Assembly (NCBI GenBank): GCA_002344005.1
Contig: DDTD01000066.1
Span: forward strand, 10,049-31,118
Length of the DNA stretch: 21,070 bases
Direction of reading: 5' to 3'
Origin: Ignavibacteria bacterium UBA2373
GTDB taxonomy: Bacteria > Bacteroidota > Ignavibacteria > Kapaibacteriales > UBA961
How positions within the stretch are numbered: position 1 is the stretch's first letter; each line of letters begins with the position of its first letter. The position numbers and the translations under genes were made by a program. A model generated the notes under the pieces. It worked only from the letters and a program-made list of their open reading frames with translations, did no database searches and was not told the DNA's origin. This document shows, in pieces, positions 6,784 through 14,440 of this stretch.

Positions 6784-9147
6784 ATGCATGAGATAACAGA
6801 AAAAACATTATTACAAGATTCATTAAAAGAATTAGAATTTTACCGTGTTCTTCAACACATCGCACGTCATTGTATATCCGAACCCGGCAAAGAAATCATT
6901 TTGGAAACTGAGCCGAGTGAAGACATTCAATGGCTGCGCACAGAACATTCCTTAGTGGAAGAATTACGCCTTGTAGCCATTCGGAATGAACATTTGCCCA
7001 TTGAAGGACTCTATGACATGCGTCCTATGTTACAGAAATCATTAATTCAAGGTGCTTTTCTTACTCCAACAGAATTATTGGCAGTTCATGATACAATTCG
7101 CGCCTCAAGACTATTGCGACTATATTTTCGTGACAAGGAAGAGCTTTATCCGGCAATTAGGGCTTTTGTTGAACAATTACACGAAAATCGGTTTCTTGAA
7201 AAGCATATAACCGATGCAATTGATGAAACAGGTACTGTCAAAGATAACGCCAGCCGTGAACTTGCCACAATCCGCAAAGATATTCAAGAAACGACAGCAA
7301 AATTACGCTCAAAAATTCAAAAAATATTGAGACAAGTCGTTGAAGAAGACCGTGCAATGGAAGAATTTATTACCCAAAGAGAAGGTCGTTTTGTTTTACC
7401 GATAAAGGCAGAAGCAAAAAGACAAATTCCGGGTATTATCCATGGCGTTTCGCAAACAGGTTCGACTGTTTTTCTTGAACCGGCGGAAATATTTGATTGG
7501 AATAATCAATTATCTCTTCTTCTTCATCAAGAACAAAGAGAAATTGTAAGAATATTAACTACTCTTACGGGTGAATTGGGCGGTGAAGCTGTTCTTTTTA
7601 TGGGTACGGCGGATATTTTAGCTCATTTTGACGCATTAGCCGCTAAAGGAATATATGCAGTTGAAAAAGGCGGAATAATGCCCGAAATAGTAGATTTTCA
7701 CCATGTAGAGTTACAAAATGTTTATCATCCTTTATTATCAGTCGGTTCCGGGAAAAAACCTATTCCCCTTTCAGCCGAATTTGATGAACATGGTCGAGGA
7801 TATTTAATTTCAGGTCCTAATGCAGGCGGCAAAACGGTTGCATTAAAAAATATTGGGCTAAATATTGCAATGGCTTTGTCGGGAATATTCCCTCTTGGAA
7901 ATTGCCGTACCAATCCGCGTTTAATTTTTACCGCTGTCGGTGATCATCAATCCATAGAACAAAATCTTAGTACATTCAGTTCTCAAATTGTTCGATTACG
8001 CGATATTCTCTCTTTTTGCTCTCATTCTGCATTAGTTTTAATAGATGAAATATGCTCAGGAACTGATCCGCAAGAAGGCGGCGCACTTGCTGCCGGTATC
8101 TTGGACAGTCTTATTGAACGACATGCTTTTTTTGTTGTAACAACGCATCAAAGTTCATTAAAAACGTATGCACTTAATCGTGAAGAAATAAAAAATGCTT
8201 CCATGGAATTTGATGAAAATAAATTAGCTCCGACCTATAAATTTTTATCAGGTATTCCGGGTAATTCCTATGCATTTGTTCTGGCTCAATCGGTAGGAAT
8301 ACCGCCCCATATTTTGGAAAATGCAAGGAATTATCTTGGCGATAGACAATCAGAAATCGAAAAAAGTATTGCCGCTTTGCAACGTTATAAATCTGAAGCA
8401 GAACAGCATACATTAAAAGTTGCCGAAGAACGATTAAAAGCAGAAAATGCACGAAAAGAATATGAAAAGAAATTCGAAGAGTTTAAGGTTAAATATAAAC
8501 AATTAGTTGGTTTAGCAAGAGAAGAAGCACAAGATATAGTTCAAAAAGCTAATGCTTTGGTGGAAAATACCATACGTGAAATTCGAGAGCAACAAAAACC
8601 GGTATCCGAAATTCGTAAAAACTTTGAAAAAGAAAAACAAGAAATTACGAAGAAAGCGACCGAGTTAAAAAAACAAGACGACATAAGTAAACCGTCCGGT
8701 TTTATTGTCGGGGATGCGGTCACTATGGGCGATGCTCAAGATATCGGTGTTATTATTGATATTGATGAACAATCAAAAGCCGCACAGGTTGAATTTAATG
8801 GTGTAAAATTTAAATTACCGCTTGTGCAATTACGACGCGCTTCAAAATCGAAAATCAAACAAACGGCACAATCAAAGCATGTTGCCGGATATGTAAAATT
8901 AGATGCCAGAGCAAGCACTGATGTCAGAGGTTTTCGCGCTGACGAAGCATGCAAAGAAGTTGAACGCCTTGTTTCCGATGCCGTTCTTGCTAATTTACCA
9001 AGCGTAACAATTATTCATGGCAAAGGCACCGGTGCATTGCGCCAAGCCATCCATGATCAATTATCACGTCACGGCTCGGTGTCGTCATTTAGAAATGGTG
9101 CGATTACCGAAGGGGGCGACGGAGTCACTATTGTAGAAATAAAGTAA
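6784..9147 (+). CDS. mutS2: MutS2 (endonuclease / ribosome-splitting ATPase)
   Basis: A 787-residue protein, the usual family length. It has the MutS core and coiled lever region, then the ATPase with Walker A GPNAGGKT (about residues 344-351) and Walker B LVLIDE followed by the SGTDPQEGGAL signature (about 417-430). A long charged coiled coil spans about residues 520-640, and the C-terminal Smr nuclease domain runs from about 705 to 787 with DVRGF, HGKGTGALR and GGDGVTIVEIK. It lacks the mismatch-recognition domain of MutS1. By family knowledge MutS2 suppresses recombination and, in Bacillus, acts on collided ribosomes. The stop overlaps the next ATG by one base (TAATG), implying translational coupling. 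Confidence 0.95.
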   Translation: MHEITEKTLLQDSLKELEFYRVLQHIARHCISEPGKEIILETEPSEDIQWLRTEHSLVEELRLVAIRNEHLPIEGLYDMRPMLQKSLIQGAFLTPTELLAVHDTIRASRLLRLYFRDKEELYPAIRAFVEQLHENRFLEKHITDAIDETGTVKDNASRELATIRKDIQETTAKLRSKIQKILRQVVEEDRAMEEFITQREGRFVLPIKAEAKRQIPGIIHGVSQTGSTVFLEPAEIFDWNNQLSLLLHQEQREIVRILTTLTGELGGEAVLFMGTADILAHFDALAAKGIYAVEKGGIMPEIVDFHHVELQNVYHPLLSVGSGKKPIPLSAEFDEHGRGYLISGPNAGGKTVALKNIGLNIAMALSGIFPLGNCRTNPRLIFTAVGDHQSIEQNLSTFSSQIVRLRDILSFCSHSALVLIDEICSGTDPQEGGALAAGILDSLIERHAFFVVTTHQSSLKTYALNREEIKNASMEFDENKLAPTYKFLSGIPGNSYAFVLAQSVGIPPHILENARNYLGDRQSEIEKSIAALQRYKSEAEQHTLKVAEERLKAENARKEYEKKFEEFKVKYKQLVGLAREEAQDIVQKANALVENTIREIREQQKPVSEIRKNFEKEKQEITKKATELKKQDDISKPSGFIVGDAVTMGDAQDIGVIIDIDEQSKAAQVEFNGVKFKLPLVQLRRASKSKIKQTAQSKHVAGYVKLDARASTDVRGFRADEACKEVERLVSDAVLANLPSVTIIHGKGTGALRQAIHDQLSRHGSVSSFRNGAITEGGDGVTIVEIK

Positions 9148-9836
9148 TGGTTACAATTCGGGATAGTATTCTGCTGCCTGTCAATGATGATAGTATTGTG
9201 CAAGCAGTAGAATACTCGCTCGCAACACATTTCAAAGATAATTTACGCCATCGAGACAATGCCGTGCGTCTTGATTCCATGATACGCGGAAAAATTGGTG
9301 AACTTGCTCTCCGACATTGGTTAGAACATAATGACATTATCATTATTGATAACAATACAACCTCTGATGTATTTACACCCGATACAGACTTACGTATTCA
9401 AAGTTCAACGGTACTTTCATGTGAAATAAAAACATCACTTATACCCGACTCATGGTATTCATTAGAGAAAACGCTACAAAAAGCAGATATAAAAATCATA
9501 AAGCGTGAAAAATCCATATTGGATATAAGTAATAATATTCATGTGCAATTATTTTTTAACTTTTATCGTGATAAACGTGACCGATGGTTACGCTCATTGA
9601 ATATTTCGCATAACAATATCACCTCCGATGAAATAATTGACACATTGAATATTCCATTATACAAAAATCAAACTTTTTTTGTTGCGTGGATAGATACCCT
9701 CACACTATCGGAGCAATTACAGTCAATGGCACAGCCAATATGGACTTATGGAAAAAGAGAGTTTTGGAAATGTAATATACAAACACAATCGAAATGTCCG
9801 CGCAATCTCATACACTATATCAAAGAATATTCTTAA
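9147..9836 (+). CDS. Putative PD-(D/E)xK-fold protein coupled to mutS2
   Basis: A 229-residue protein that I do not recognise as a named family. A nuclease-like motif is visible: Glu52 in RGKIGELALRHWL, Asp81 in PDTDLRI, and Glu93-Ile-Lys95 in LSCEIKTS. This is the E...D...ExK order and spacing of the PD-(D/E)xK fold. The rest is mixed alpha/beta without a signal peptide or membrane segment, so a cytoplasmic protein is likely. Its ATG overlaps the mutS2 stop by one base, so the two are probably made in fixed ratio, suggesting a nucleic-acid role beside MutS2. The nuclease assignment rests on the motif alone and could be a decayed or structural version of the fold. Confidence 0.6.
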   Translation: MVTIRDSILLPVNDDSIVQAVEYSLATHFKDNLRHRDNAVRLDSMIRGKIGELALRHWLEHNDIIIIDNNTTSDVFTPDTDLRIQSSTVLSCEIKTSLIPDSWYSLEKTLQKADIKIIKREKSILDISNNIHVQLFFNFYRDKRDRWLRSLNISHNNITSDEIIDTLNIPLYKNQTFFVAWIDTLTLSEQLQSMAQPIWTYGKREFWKCNIQTQSKCPRNLIHYIKEYS

Positions 9837-9839
9837 ATA

Positions 9840-9869
9840 TTGATTATTGGCAAAGAAAGCCTATTTTTG
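9840..9869 (+). promoter_or_regulatory. tmRNA promoter TTG-N19-TATTTTTG
   Basis: TTG at 9840-9842, 19 bases, then TATTTTTG at 9862-9869, ending 12 bases before the mature tmRNA 5' end. Consensus and position both fit. It serves as the in-window standard for the other promoter calls. Confidence 0.75.
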
Positions 9870-9881
9870 TACAACCTTGAT

Positions 9882-10244
9882 GGGGATGAATTGGTCTCGA
9901 CGGGGTGAAATGTTCTTGAGGGAGCGTGCCGAGCTACGCTGGTGGAGCTCGTAAATACAACCGGCGAATCTATACCTGGCAACTCTTATGAGTATGCTAT
10001 GGCTGCCTAAGAACTAGGTTTAGCCATCATCGGTCTCAGATGTGTTCGTTCATTTGAACACCGGTGTCGCCTCTAACGAAATAGTGTTATGGTATTTCGG
10101 TGTGCCATGACATGAGATTTTCACTGATGGCAATAATGCTCCTGTTGTTCGGATACCATTATTGTAAGATTTAAATGAGCAACTGCGCACGAAGAGCCCA
10201 CGGCTCATGCATTTCGGACGCGGGTTCGACTCCCGCCATCTCCA
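9882..10244 (+). ncRNA. ssrA: Transfer-messenger RNA (tmRNA)
   Basis: The 363-nt RNA rescues stalled ribosomes with SmpB. The 5' end GGGGATG pairs with CATCTCC at 10237-10243 to form the acceptor stem, followed by A at 10244; CCA is not encoded. The conserved 5' block GAATTGGTCTCGACGGGG and the 3' T-arm CGCGGGTTCGACTCCCGCC are present. The tag frame starts at GGC 9963 and ends at TAA 10008-10010, encoding GESIPGNSYEYAMAA, which ends in the expected small hydrophobic AA degradation signal. Pseudoknot regions lie between the tag and the T-arm. It has its own promoter (9840-9869) and terminator (10249-10283). Its 3' end borders a restriction-modification island, as is common because tmRNA genes serve as integration sites. 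Confidence 0.96.
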
Positions 10245-10248
10245 CTTG

Positions 10249-10283
10249 AACACTCGCATTGGAAAATGTGGGTGTTTTTTTTT
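10249..10283 (+). terminator. tmRNA terminator
   Basis: AACACTCGCATT (10249-10260) pairs with AATGTGGGTGTT (10265-10276) over 12 pairs, including G-U pairs, around GGAA. A run of nine T follows. It begins five bases after the tmRNA end. Confidence 0.9.
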
Positions 10284-10593
10284 GCAGGACCACTAATGCC
10301 CGGCTAAGAAACTACACAAAATATGGTAATGCAATGCCTACTTCGGCTTGTGAATTGAAGCCATGCGCACGACTGCCGCTTTCTTCGACTAACTGCGATT
10401 CCTGTTCTTCGTAGGCATAAAAGCATTTCCTTTTCTCATATTTGGATGAACAAGCAAAGTTTTGTAGTTTTGGGGGAAGAAAAGGGCGTATTGGGTTAAG
10501 ATAGGAAAGGAGTCAAGTCAAAAAGACAACCTAACATACACAATGGCTTGATAATGAAGTGACAAAAACAGAGAATAAGAAGAATAAATATTG
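10284..10593 (+). other. Gene-poor island boundary with a start-less minus-strand open frame
   Basis: No gene with a start codon is supported here. On the minus strand, a frame with no ATG is open from 10512 to a TAG at 10312-10314 (67 codons). Its translation has a protein-like composition, for example KCFYAYEEQESQLVEESGSR and FNSQAEVGIALPYFV. It may be the tail of a destroyed gene or a dispersed repeat left at the integration boundary next to the tmRNA. No direct repeat of the tmRNA 3' end was seen on the far side of the island. Confidence 0.35.
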
Positions 10594-10601
10594 TAAATTT
10601 G
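10594..10601 (+). promoter_or_regulatory. -7 promoter box (TAAATTTG) of the Dpn-type operon
   Basis: TAAATTTG fits TAnnTTTG and lies 29 bases before the first ATG of the operon at 10631. No convincing -33 TTG lies at the right distance. It is the only promoter box seen for all five genes. Confidence 0.45.
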
Positions 10602-10630
10602 CCTAACTCAAAAAATTATATAATAAACTA

Positions 10631-11584
10631 ATGACAGACAGAATAGCGAAACCGTTTTTAAAATGGGCAGGTGGGAAAACACAACTCATTAACGACATTG
10701 AAAAGGCTTTACCCAAAGACATTTCAAAGCACAAATTTACCTACATTGAACCCTTTGTTGGAAGTGGTGCTGTTTTGTTTTGGGTACTAAACAGTTTTCC
10801 AAACCTAAAGAAAGCAGTTATAAACGACATTAACGAAGACTTAATCAATACCTACAAAACGATAGCTTCAAGACCCAAAGAACTGATTTCAATACTTCAA
10901 ACCTTACAAAACGAATTTCACGAACTTGAAGGTCAAGACGAAGCGAAAAAAGAATATTACTACTCAAAAAGAGAGCTTTATAACACAAGAAAAGAAGAGC
11001 AAAGCGGACAAGCTGCTTTGTTTATTTTTCTCAATAGGACTTGTTTCAATGGGCTTTATAGAGTTAACCGTAGAAATGAATATAATGTGCCAATGGGAAG
11101 TTATAAGCGACCGACGATTTGCGACAAGGAAAATATTTTGGCAGTTAGTGAAGCACTGCAAAAAGTTGAAATACTGTGTGGTGACTATGAAGAAACTATT
11201 AAGTATGCAGATAATAATACATTATTTTATTTCGACCCTCCATACAAACCATTGAGCGAGACTTCCAGTTTCAACTCTTATGCAAAAGACGAGTTCAATG
11301 ATGCCGAACAAATCAGACTTAGAGATTTCTGCAATAAACTTGATATATTGGGATACACTTGGATTTTGAGCAATTCAGACGTTAAGGGCAAAGATGAACA
11401 TGATAATTTCTTTGATGACTTATATTCTGACTTCTACATACAAAGAGTGGATGCAAGACGCAGTATCAATGCCAATCCAGAAAATTTTTATTTGCGCGGT
11501 ACCCTATCGGGCAGACTATCCATTCCAACTCTTCGCTCAGCTGCGGGCTTTCCACTTCTATTCATAACACAATTATCGGCATAA
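10631..11584 (+). CDS. Dam/DpnM-family GATC adenine-N6 methyltransferase with replaced C-terminus
   Basis: A 317-residue D12-class (alpha group) adenine methyltransferase of the Dam/M.DpnII/M.MboI type, which makes Gm6ATC from AdoMet. Residues 9-16 FLKWAGGK and 39-46 IEPFVGSG form the AdoMet site; FNGLYRVNRRNEYNVPMGSYK (about 139-159) is the conserved target region; catalytic DPPY is at 202-205, followed by PLSETSSFNSYAKDEF. Homology holds to about residue 284 (RRSINANPE). There DpnM-type enzymes continue with an RGK-(I/L)-x-E-hydrophobic strand and stop. Here the frame runs into RGTLSGRLSIPTLRSAAG and further residues unlike the family, ending one base before the dpnC ATG. The last strand of the fold is therefore missing, and activity is doubtful although all catalytic motifs remain. 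It is the first gene of the operon. Confidence 0.88.
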   Translation: MTDRIAKPFLKWAGGKTQLINDIEKALPKDISKHKFTYIEPFVGSGAVLFWVLNSFPNLKKAVINDINEDLINTYKTIASRPKELISILQTLQNEFHELEGQDEAKKEYYYSKRELYNTRKEEQSGQAALFIFLNRTCFNGLYRVNRRNEYNVPMGSYKRPTICDKENILAVSEALQKVEILCGDYEETIKYADNNTLFYFDPPYKPLSETSSFNSYAKDEFNDAEQIRLRDFCNKLDILGYTWILSNSDVKGKDEHDNFFDDLYSDFYIQRVDARRSINANPENFYLRGTLSGRLSIPTLRSAAGFPLLFITQLSA

Positions 11585-11585
11585 T

Positions 11586-12365
11586 ATGAATTTATCCTTT
11601 AATACAAAATTAGCAGAAGGCTATACAAGTAATTCTCAAATTGCAAGAATTCTTACAGAAAATTGGGTTCTTAGTAACTCTTATTGCCCAAGTTGTGGAA
11701 ACTTACCTTTAAATGAATTTGAAAACAATAGACCTGTTGCCGATTTTTATTGCAGGTCATGTTTAGAAGAATTTGAACTAAAAAGTAAAGGTGGTAAACT
11801 TACTAATACAATTACAGATGGTGCTTATTCTACAATGATAGAAAGGATTAACTCTGATAATAATCCAAATTTTTTCTTCCTAACGTATTCAAGAGACTGG
11901 AAGGTTAGTGATTTTTTGATTATTCCAAAGCAATTTTTTACAGAAGAAACAATTATCAAAAGGCCACCACTATCTCCGACGGCAAGAAGAGCTGGATGGA
12001 TAGGCTGCAATATTGATATTTCAAAAGTTGCTGATTCAGGTAAAGTATTCTTAGTAAAAAGTTCTAAAGTAATTAACCCTAAGATTGTCAATCATTTCTT
12101 TAATAACACTTTGTTCCTTAGAGAAAAATCAGCAGAAGCTAGAGGATGGATTTTAGATATAATGAAGTGTATTGATGAAATCAAATCCGAAACATTTAAT
12201 CTTGATGAAATTTATAAATTCGAGCAAAAACTGAAAACCAAATACCCAAAGAACAACTTCATAAAAGACAAAATTCGGCAACAACTCCAACTACTCAGAG
12301 ATAAAGGAATGATTGAGTTTGTTGGTCGTGGAAATTATAAAAAGGTAAAATATGCAAACATTTAA
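11586..12365 (+). CDS. dpnC: DpnI-type restriction endonuclease (cuts methylated GATC)
   Basis: A 259-residue protein with close, end-to-end similarity to Streptococcus pneumoniae DpnI, a type IIM enzyme that cuts GATC only when adenine is methylated. The catalytic triad falls at the same numbers as in DpnI: Asp53 (RPVADFYC), Glu64 and Lys66 (FELKSK). The four-Cys zinc site is Cys34, Cys37, Cys56 and Cys59. The block SPTARRAGWIGCNIDIS is conserved. The C-terminal winged helix that also reads methylated DNA is present (IKDKIRQQLQLLRDKGMIEF, then GRGNYKKVKY). Nothing suggests inactivation. It begins one base after the methyltransferase stop and overlaps dpnD by 14 bases. An active copy would require the host chromosome to be unmethylated at GATC, which conflicts with its two methyltransferase neighbours. 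Confidence 0.95.
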   Translation: MNLSFNTKLAEGYTSNSQIARILTENWVLSNSYCPSCGNLPLNEFENNRPVADFYCRSCLEEFELKSKGGKLTNTITDGAYSTMIERINSDNNPNFFFLTYSRDWKVSDFLIIPKQFFTEETIIKRPPLSPTARRAGWIGCNIDISKVADSGKVFLVKSSKVINPKIVNHFFNNTLFLREKSAEARGWILDIMKCIDEIKSETFNLDEIYKFEQKLKTKYPKNNFIKDKIRQQLQLLRDKGMIEFVGRGNYKKVKYANI

Positions 12366-12522
12366 AATTGAAGTAAAAGAAACGCTATCAAGAATTATTG
12401 AAATTGAAGCCAATTCTGAGGATGAAGCATACTTAAAAGTTAAAGGAATGTATCGAAATGAAGAAATTGTGCTTGACGAAAACGACTTTGTTGATACTGA
12501 TTTTATAGAAATTGAAGATTAG
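12352..12522 (+). CDS. dpnD: DpnD/PcfM family small protein
   Basis: A 56-residue acidic protein starting inside the 3' end of dpnC (14-base overlap) and ending two bases before the next ATG. MQTFKIEVKETLSRIIEIEA, then a short helix (SEDEAYLKVKGMYRNEEI) and VLDENDFVDTDFIEIE match the DpnD/PcfM family, named for the partner gene dpnD beside dpnC in pneumococcus. Its role is unknown; small size, acidity and co-location with DpnI suggest an accessory or regulatory partner, but that is inference. Preservation of the dpnC-dpnD pair shows that the DpnI cassette moved as a unit. Confidence 0.88.
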   Translation: MQTFKIEVKETLSRIIEIEANSEDEAYLKVKGMYRNEEIVLDENDFVDTDFIEIED

Positions 12523-12524
12523 TT

Positions 12525-13532
12525 ATGTCAGAACTTATTCCGCACAACTCCGACTTTATACTTTACACTTCACAAGATGGTGAAGTTAGAGTTGATGTTT
12601 TTGTTTCTAATGAATCTGTTTGGCTTACTCAAAAAGCAATGCAAGATTTATTTGACAGGTCAAAGGCAACTGTAAGCGAGCACATTCGCAACGTTTTTAA
12701 AGAAGGGGAGCTAGACGAAAGTCAAGTTGTTCGGAAATTCCGAACAACTGCCGATGATGGCAAAGATTATGAGGTTTCGTATTATAATCTTGATGTAATT
12801 ATTTCAGTTGGTTACAGAATTAAATCTCAGAGAGGTACACAATTTCGTATTTGGGCAACAAAAACGTTGAAAGAGTTTATCATTAAAGGATTTGTTTTAG
12901 ATGACAAACGCTTAAAACAAGGTAGTCAGGTTTTTAGCAAGGATTATTTTGAGGAATTACTAGAAAGAATTCGGGAAATCCGTGCTTCCGAAAGAAGGTT
13001 TTATCAGAAAATTACGGATATATATGCTCAATGCAGCATTGACTATGATGCAAACTCTGAACTAACTCAAAATTTTTACAAAACAGTTCAAAATAAACTT
13101 CATTGGGCAATTACAGGAAACACAGCGGCAGAAATTATTCACAAAAGAGTTGACTCAAACAAGCCAAATATGGGCTTAACAACTTGGAAAAACTCTCCCG
13201 AAGGCAAAATATTAAAATCTGATATTAATACGGCAAAAAACTACTTAGAAGAAAAAGAAATTAAGGAACTAAACCGTTTAGTGGAACTGTACTTGAACTT
13301 TGCTGAGCTTCAAGCAGAACGAAATATTCCGATGAAAATGTCAGAGTGGATTGAAGTTTTGGATGGTTTTCTAAAAATTAACCGATACGACTTATTGGAT
13401 AATGCCGGCAAAATATCCAATGAACAAGCCATTGCAAAGGCAAGTAAAGAATATGAAAAATACAGAGTTATTCAGGATGAAAAATACATTTCGGATTTTG
13501 ATAAAGAAATAAATAAAATCAAAAAAAGATAA
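12525..13532 (+). CDS. RhuM family protein (virulence RhuM family)
   Basis: A 335-residue protein of the RhuM family. The N-terminal region (about residues 25-110) carries the family signature: VWLTQKAMQDLFDRSKATVS resembling a DNA-binding helix-turn-helix, then HIRNVFKEGELDESQVVRKF and a block ending in YYNLDVIISVGYRIKSQRG, then FRIWATKTLKEFIIKGFVLD. The C-terminal half is helical and charged with a probable coiled coil. RhuM proteins are often found in restriction-modification and other defence islands; their biochemical function is not established. It begins two bases after dpnD, and its stop overlaps the following methyltransferase start by one base (TAATG), so it belongs to the operon and may regulate it or act with the enzymes. 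Confidence 0.88.
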   Translation: MSELIPHNSDFILYTSQDGEVRVDVFVSNESVWLTQKAMQDLFDRSKATVSEHIRNVFKEGELDESQVVRKFRTTADDGKDYEVSYYNLDVIISVGYRIKSQRGTQFRIWATKTLKEFIIKGFVLDDKRLKQGSQVFSKDYFEELLERIREIRASERRFYQKITDIYAQCSIDYDANSELTQNFYKTVQNKLHWAITGNTAAEIIHKRVDSNKPNMGLTTWKNSPEGKILKSDINTAKNYLEEKEIKELNRLVELYLNFAELQAERNIPMKMSEWIEVLDGFLKINRYDLLDNAGKISNEQAIAKASKEYEKYRVIQDEKYISDFDKEINKIKKR

Positions 13533-14440
13533 TGAAACATCTCCTTAAAGGAGATACAATGAATCTTTTGTCTCAATTTGACCACAAGTTCGATATGGTT
13601 TTTGCTGACCCACCATATTTTTTATCCAACAATGGGCTATCTATTCAAAGTGGACAGATTGTTAGTGTAAACAAAGGCAAATGGGATAAATCTGAAGGGT
13701 TTGAATTTGTGAATGAATTTAATAGAAAATGGCTTTCATTAGTTCGTGATAAAATGAAAGATGATGCTACGATTTGGATAAGCGGAACAATGCACAATAT
13801 TTTTTCGGTTGGACAACTATTGGCAGAGTTAGGATTCAAGATATTGAACATAATCACTTGGGAAAAGACCAATCCCCCACCAAATTTTTCATGTCGTTAT
13901 TTCACCTATTCAACAGAACAGATTATTTGGGCAAGAAAATGTGAGAAAATTCCTCATTACTTCAATTATGAACTAATGAAACAGCTCAATGGCAACAAAC
14001 AAATGAAAGATGTTTGGAAACTTCCTGCAATTGCGCCCTGGGAAAAATCTTGTGGTAAACACCCGACACAAAAACCTCTTTCAGTTTTGACAAGACTTAT
14101 ATTAGCATCAACAAAGCCAAACGCTTGGATTTTAGACCCCTTTACAGGTAGCTCGACAACAGGTATTGCAGCAAATTTGGCAAACAGACGTTTTTTAGGT
14201 ATAGACCAAGAAGAAAAATTTTTGACAATAAGCAAAAACAGAAAAATTGAAATAGAGAACCCACGGACTGCTGCGACATTCAGACAAAAAATTGGTGGTT
14301 TCAACGACAAAAAAGAACTTGAATTATTTTTAGTTCAAGAACCACAAGAAGACTATAAAACAGAATTACACTTGACAGAAAAGGAGGGCAATTGGCTAAC
14401 AGCCGATTTGCAAAATGGCGGGTTGGTTAAGTGCTTCTAA
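13532..14440 (+). CDS. DpnA-type adenine-N6 methyltransferase (beta class), GATC predicted
   Basis: A 302-residue beta-class N6 methyltransferase, with catalytic DPPY at 26-29 (FADPPYFLSNNG) preceding the AdoMet motif DPFTGSSTTG (202-211). GQIVSVNKGKWD, NPPPNFSCRYFTYSTEQIIW and CGKHPTQKP closely follow DpnA (M2.DpnII), which methylates GATC, including single-stranded DNA, in pneumococcus. Specificity here is inferred from that likeness; the usual DPFxGSGTT has Ser for the second Gly. After the core, about 50 residues continue (KKELELFLVQEPQED), and the last 15 or so (from NWLTADLQNGG) read out of a repeat-like sequence, so the original stop may be lost. It is translationally coupled to the RhuM gene. 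If active it would create DpnI substrate throughout the genome. Confidence 0.88.
   Translation: MKHLLKGDTMNLLSQFDHKFDMVFADPPYFLSNNGLSIQSGQIVSVNKGKWDKSEGFEFVNEFNRKWLSLVRDKMKDDATIWISGTMHNIFSVGQLLAELGFKILNIITWEKTNPPPNFSCRYFTYSTEQIIWARKCEKIPHYFNYELMKQLNGNKQMKDVWKLPAIAPWEKSCGKHPTQKPLSVLTRLILASTKPNAWILDPFTGSSTTGIAANLANRRFLGIDQEEKFLTISKNRKIEIENPRTAATFRQKIGGFNDKKELELFLVQEPQEDYKTELHLTEKEGNWLTADLQNGGLVKCF

Noticed and set aside
10050..10259. Minus-strand 69-codon ORF containing RWRWRESNPRPK
   Set aside because: It is antisense to the tmRNA 3' half; that peptide is a well-known false translation of tRNA-like sequence on the reverse strand.
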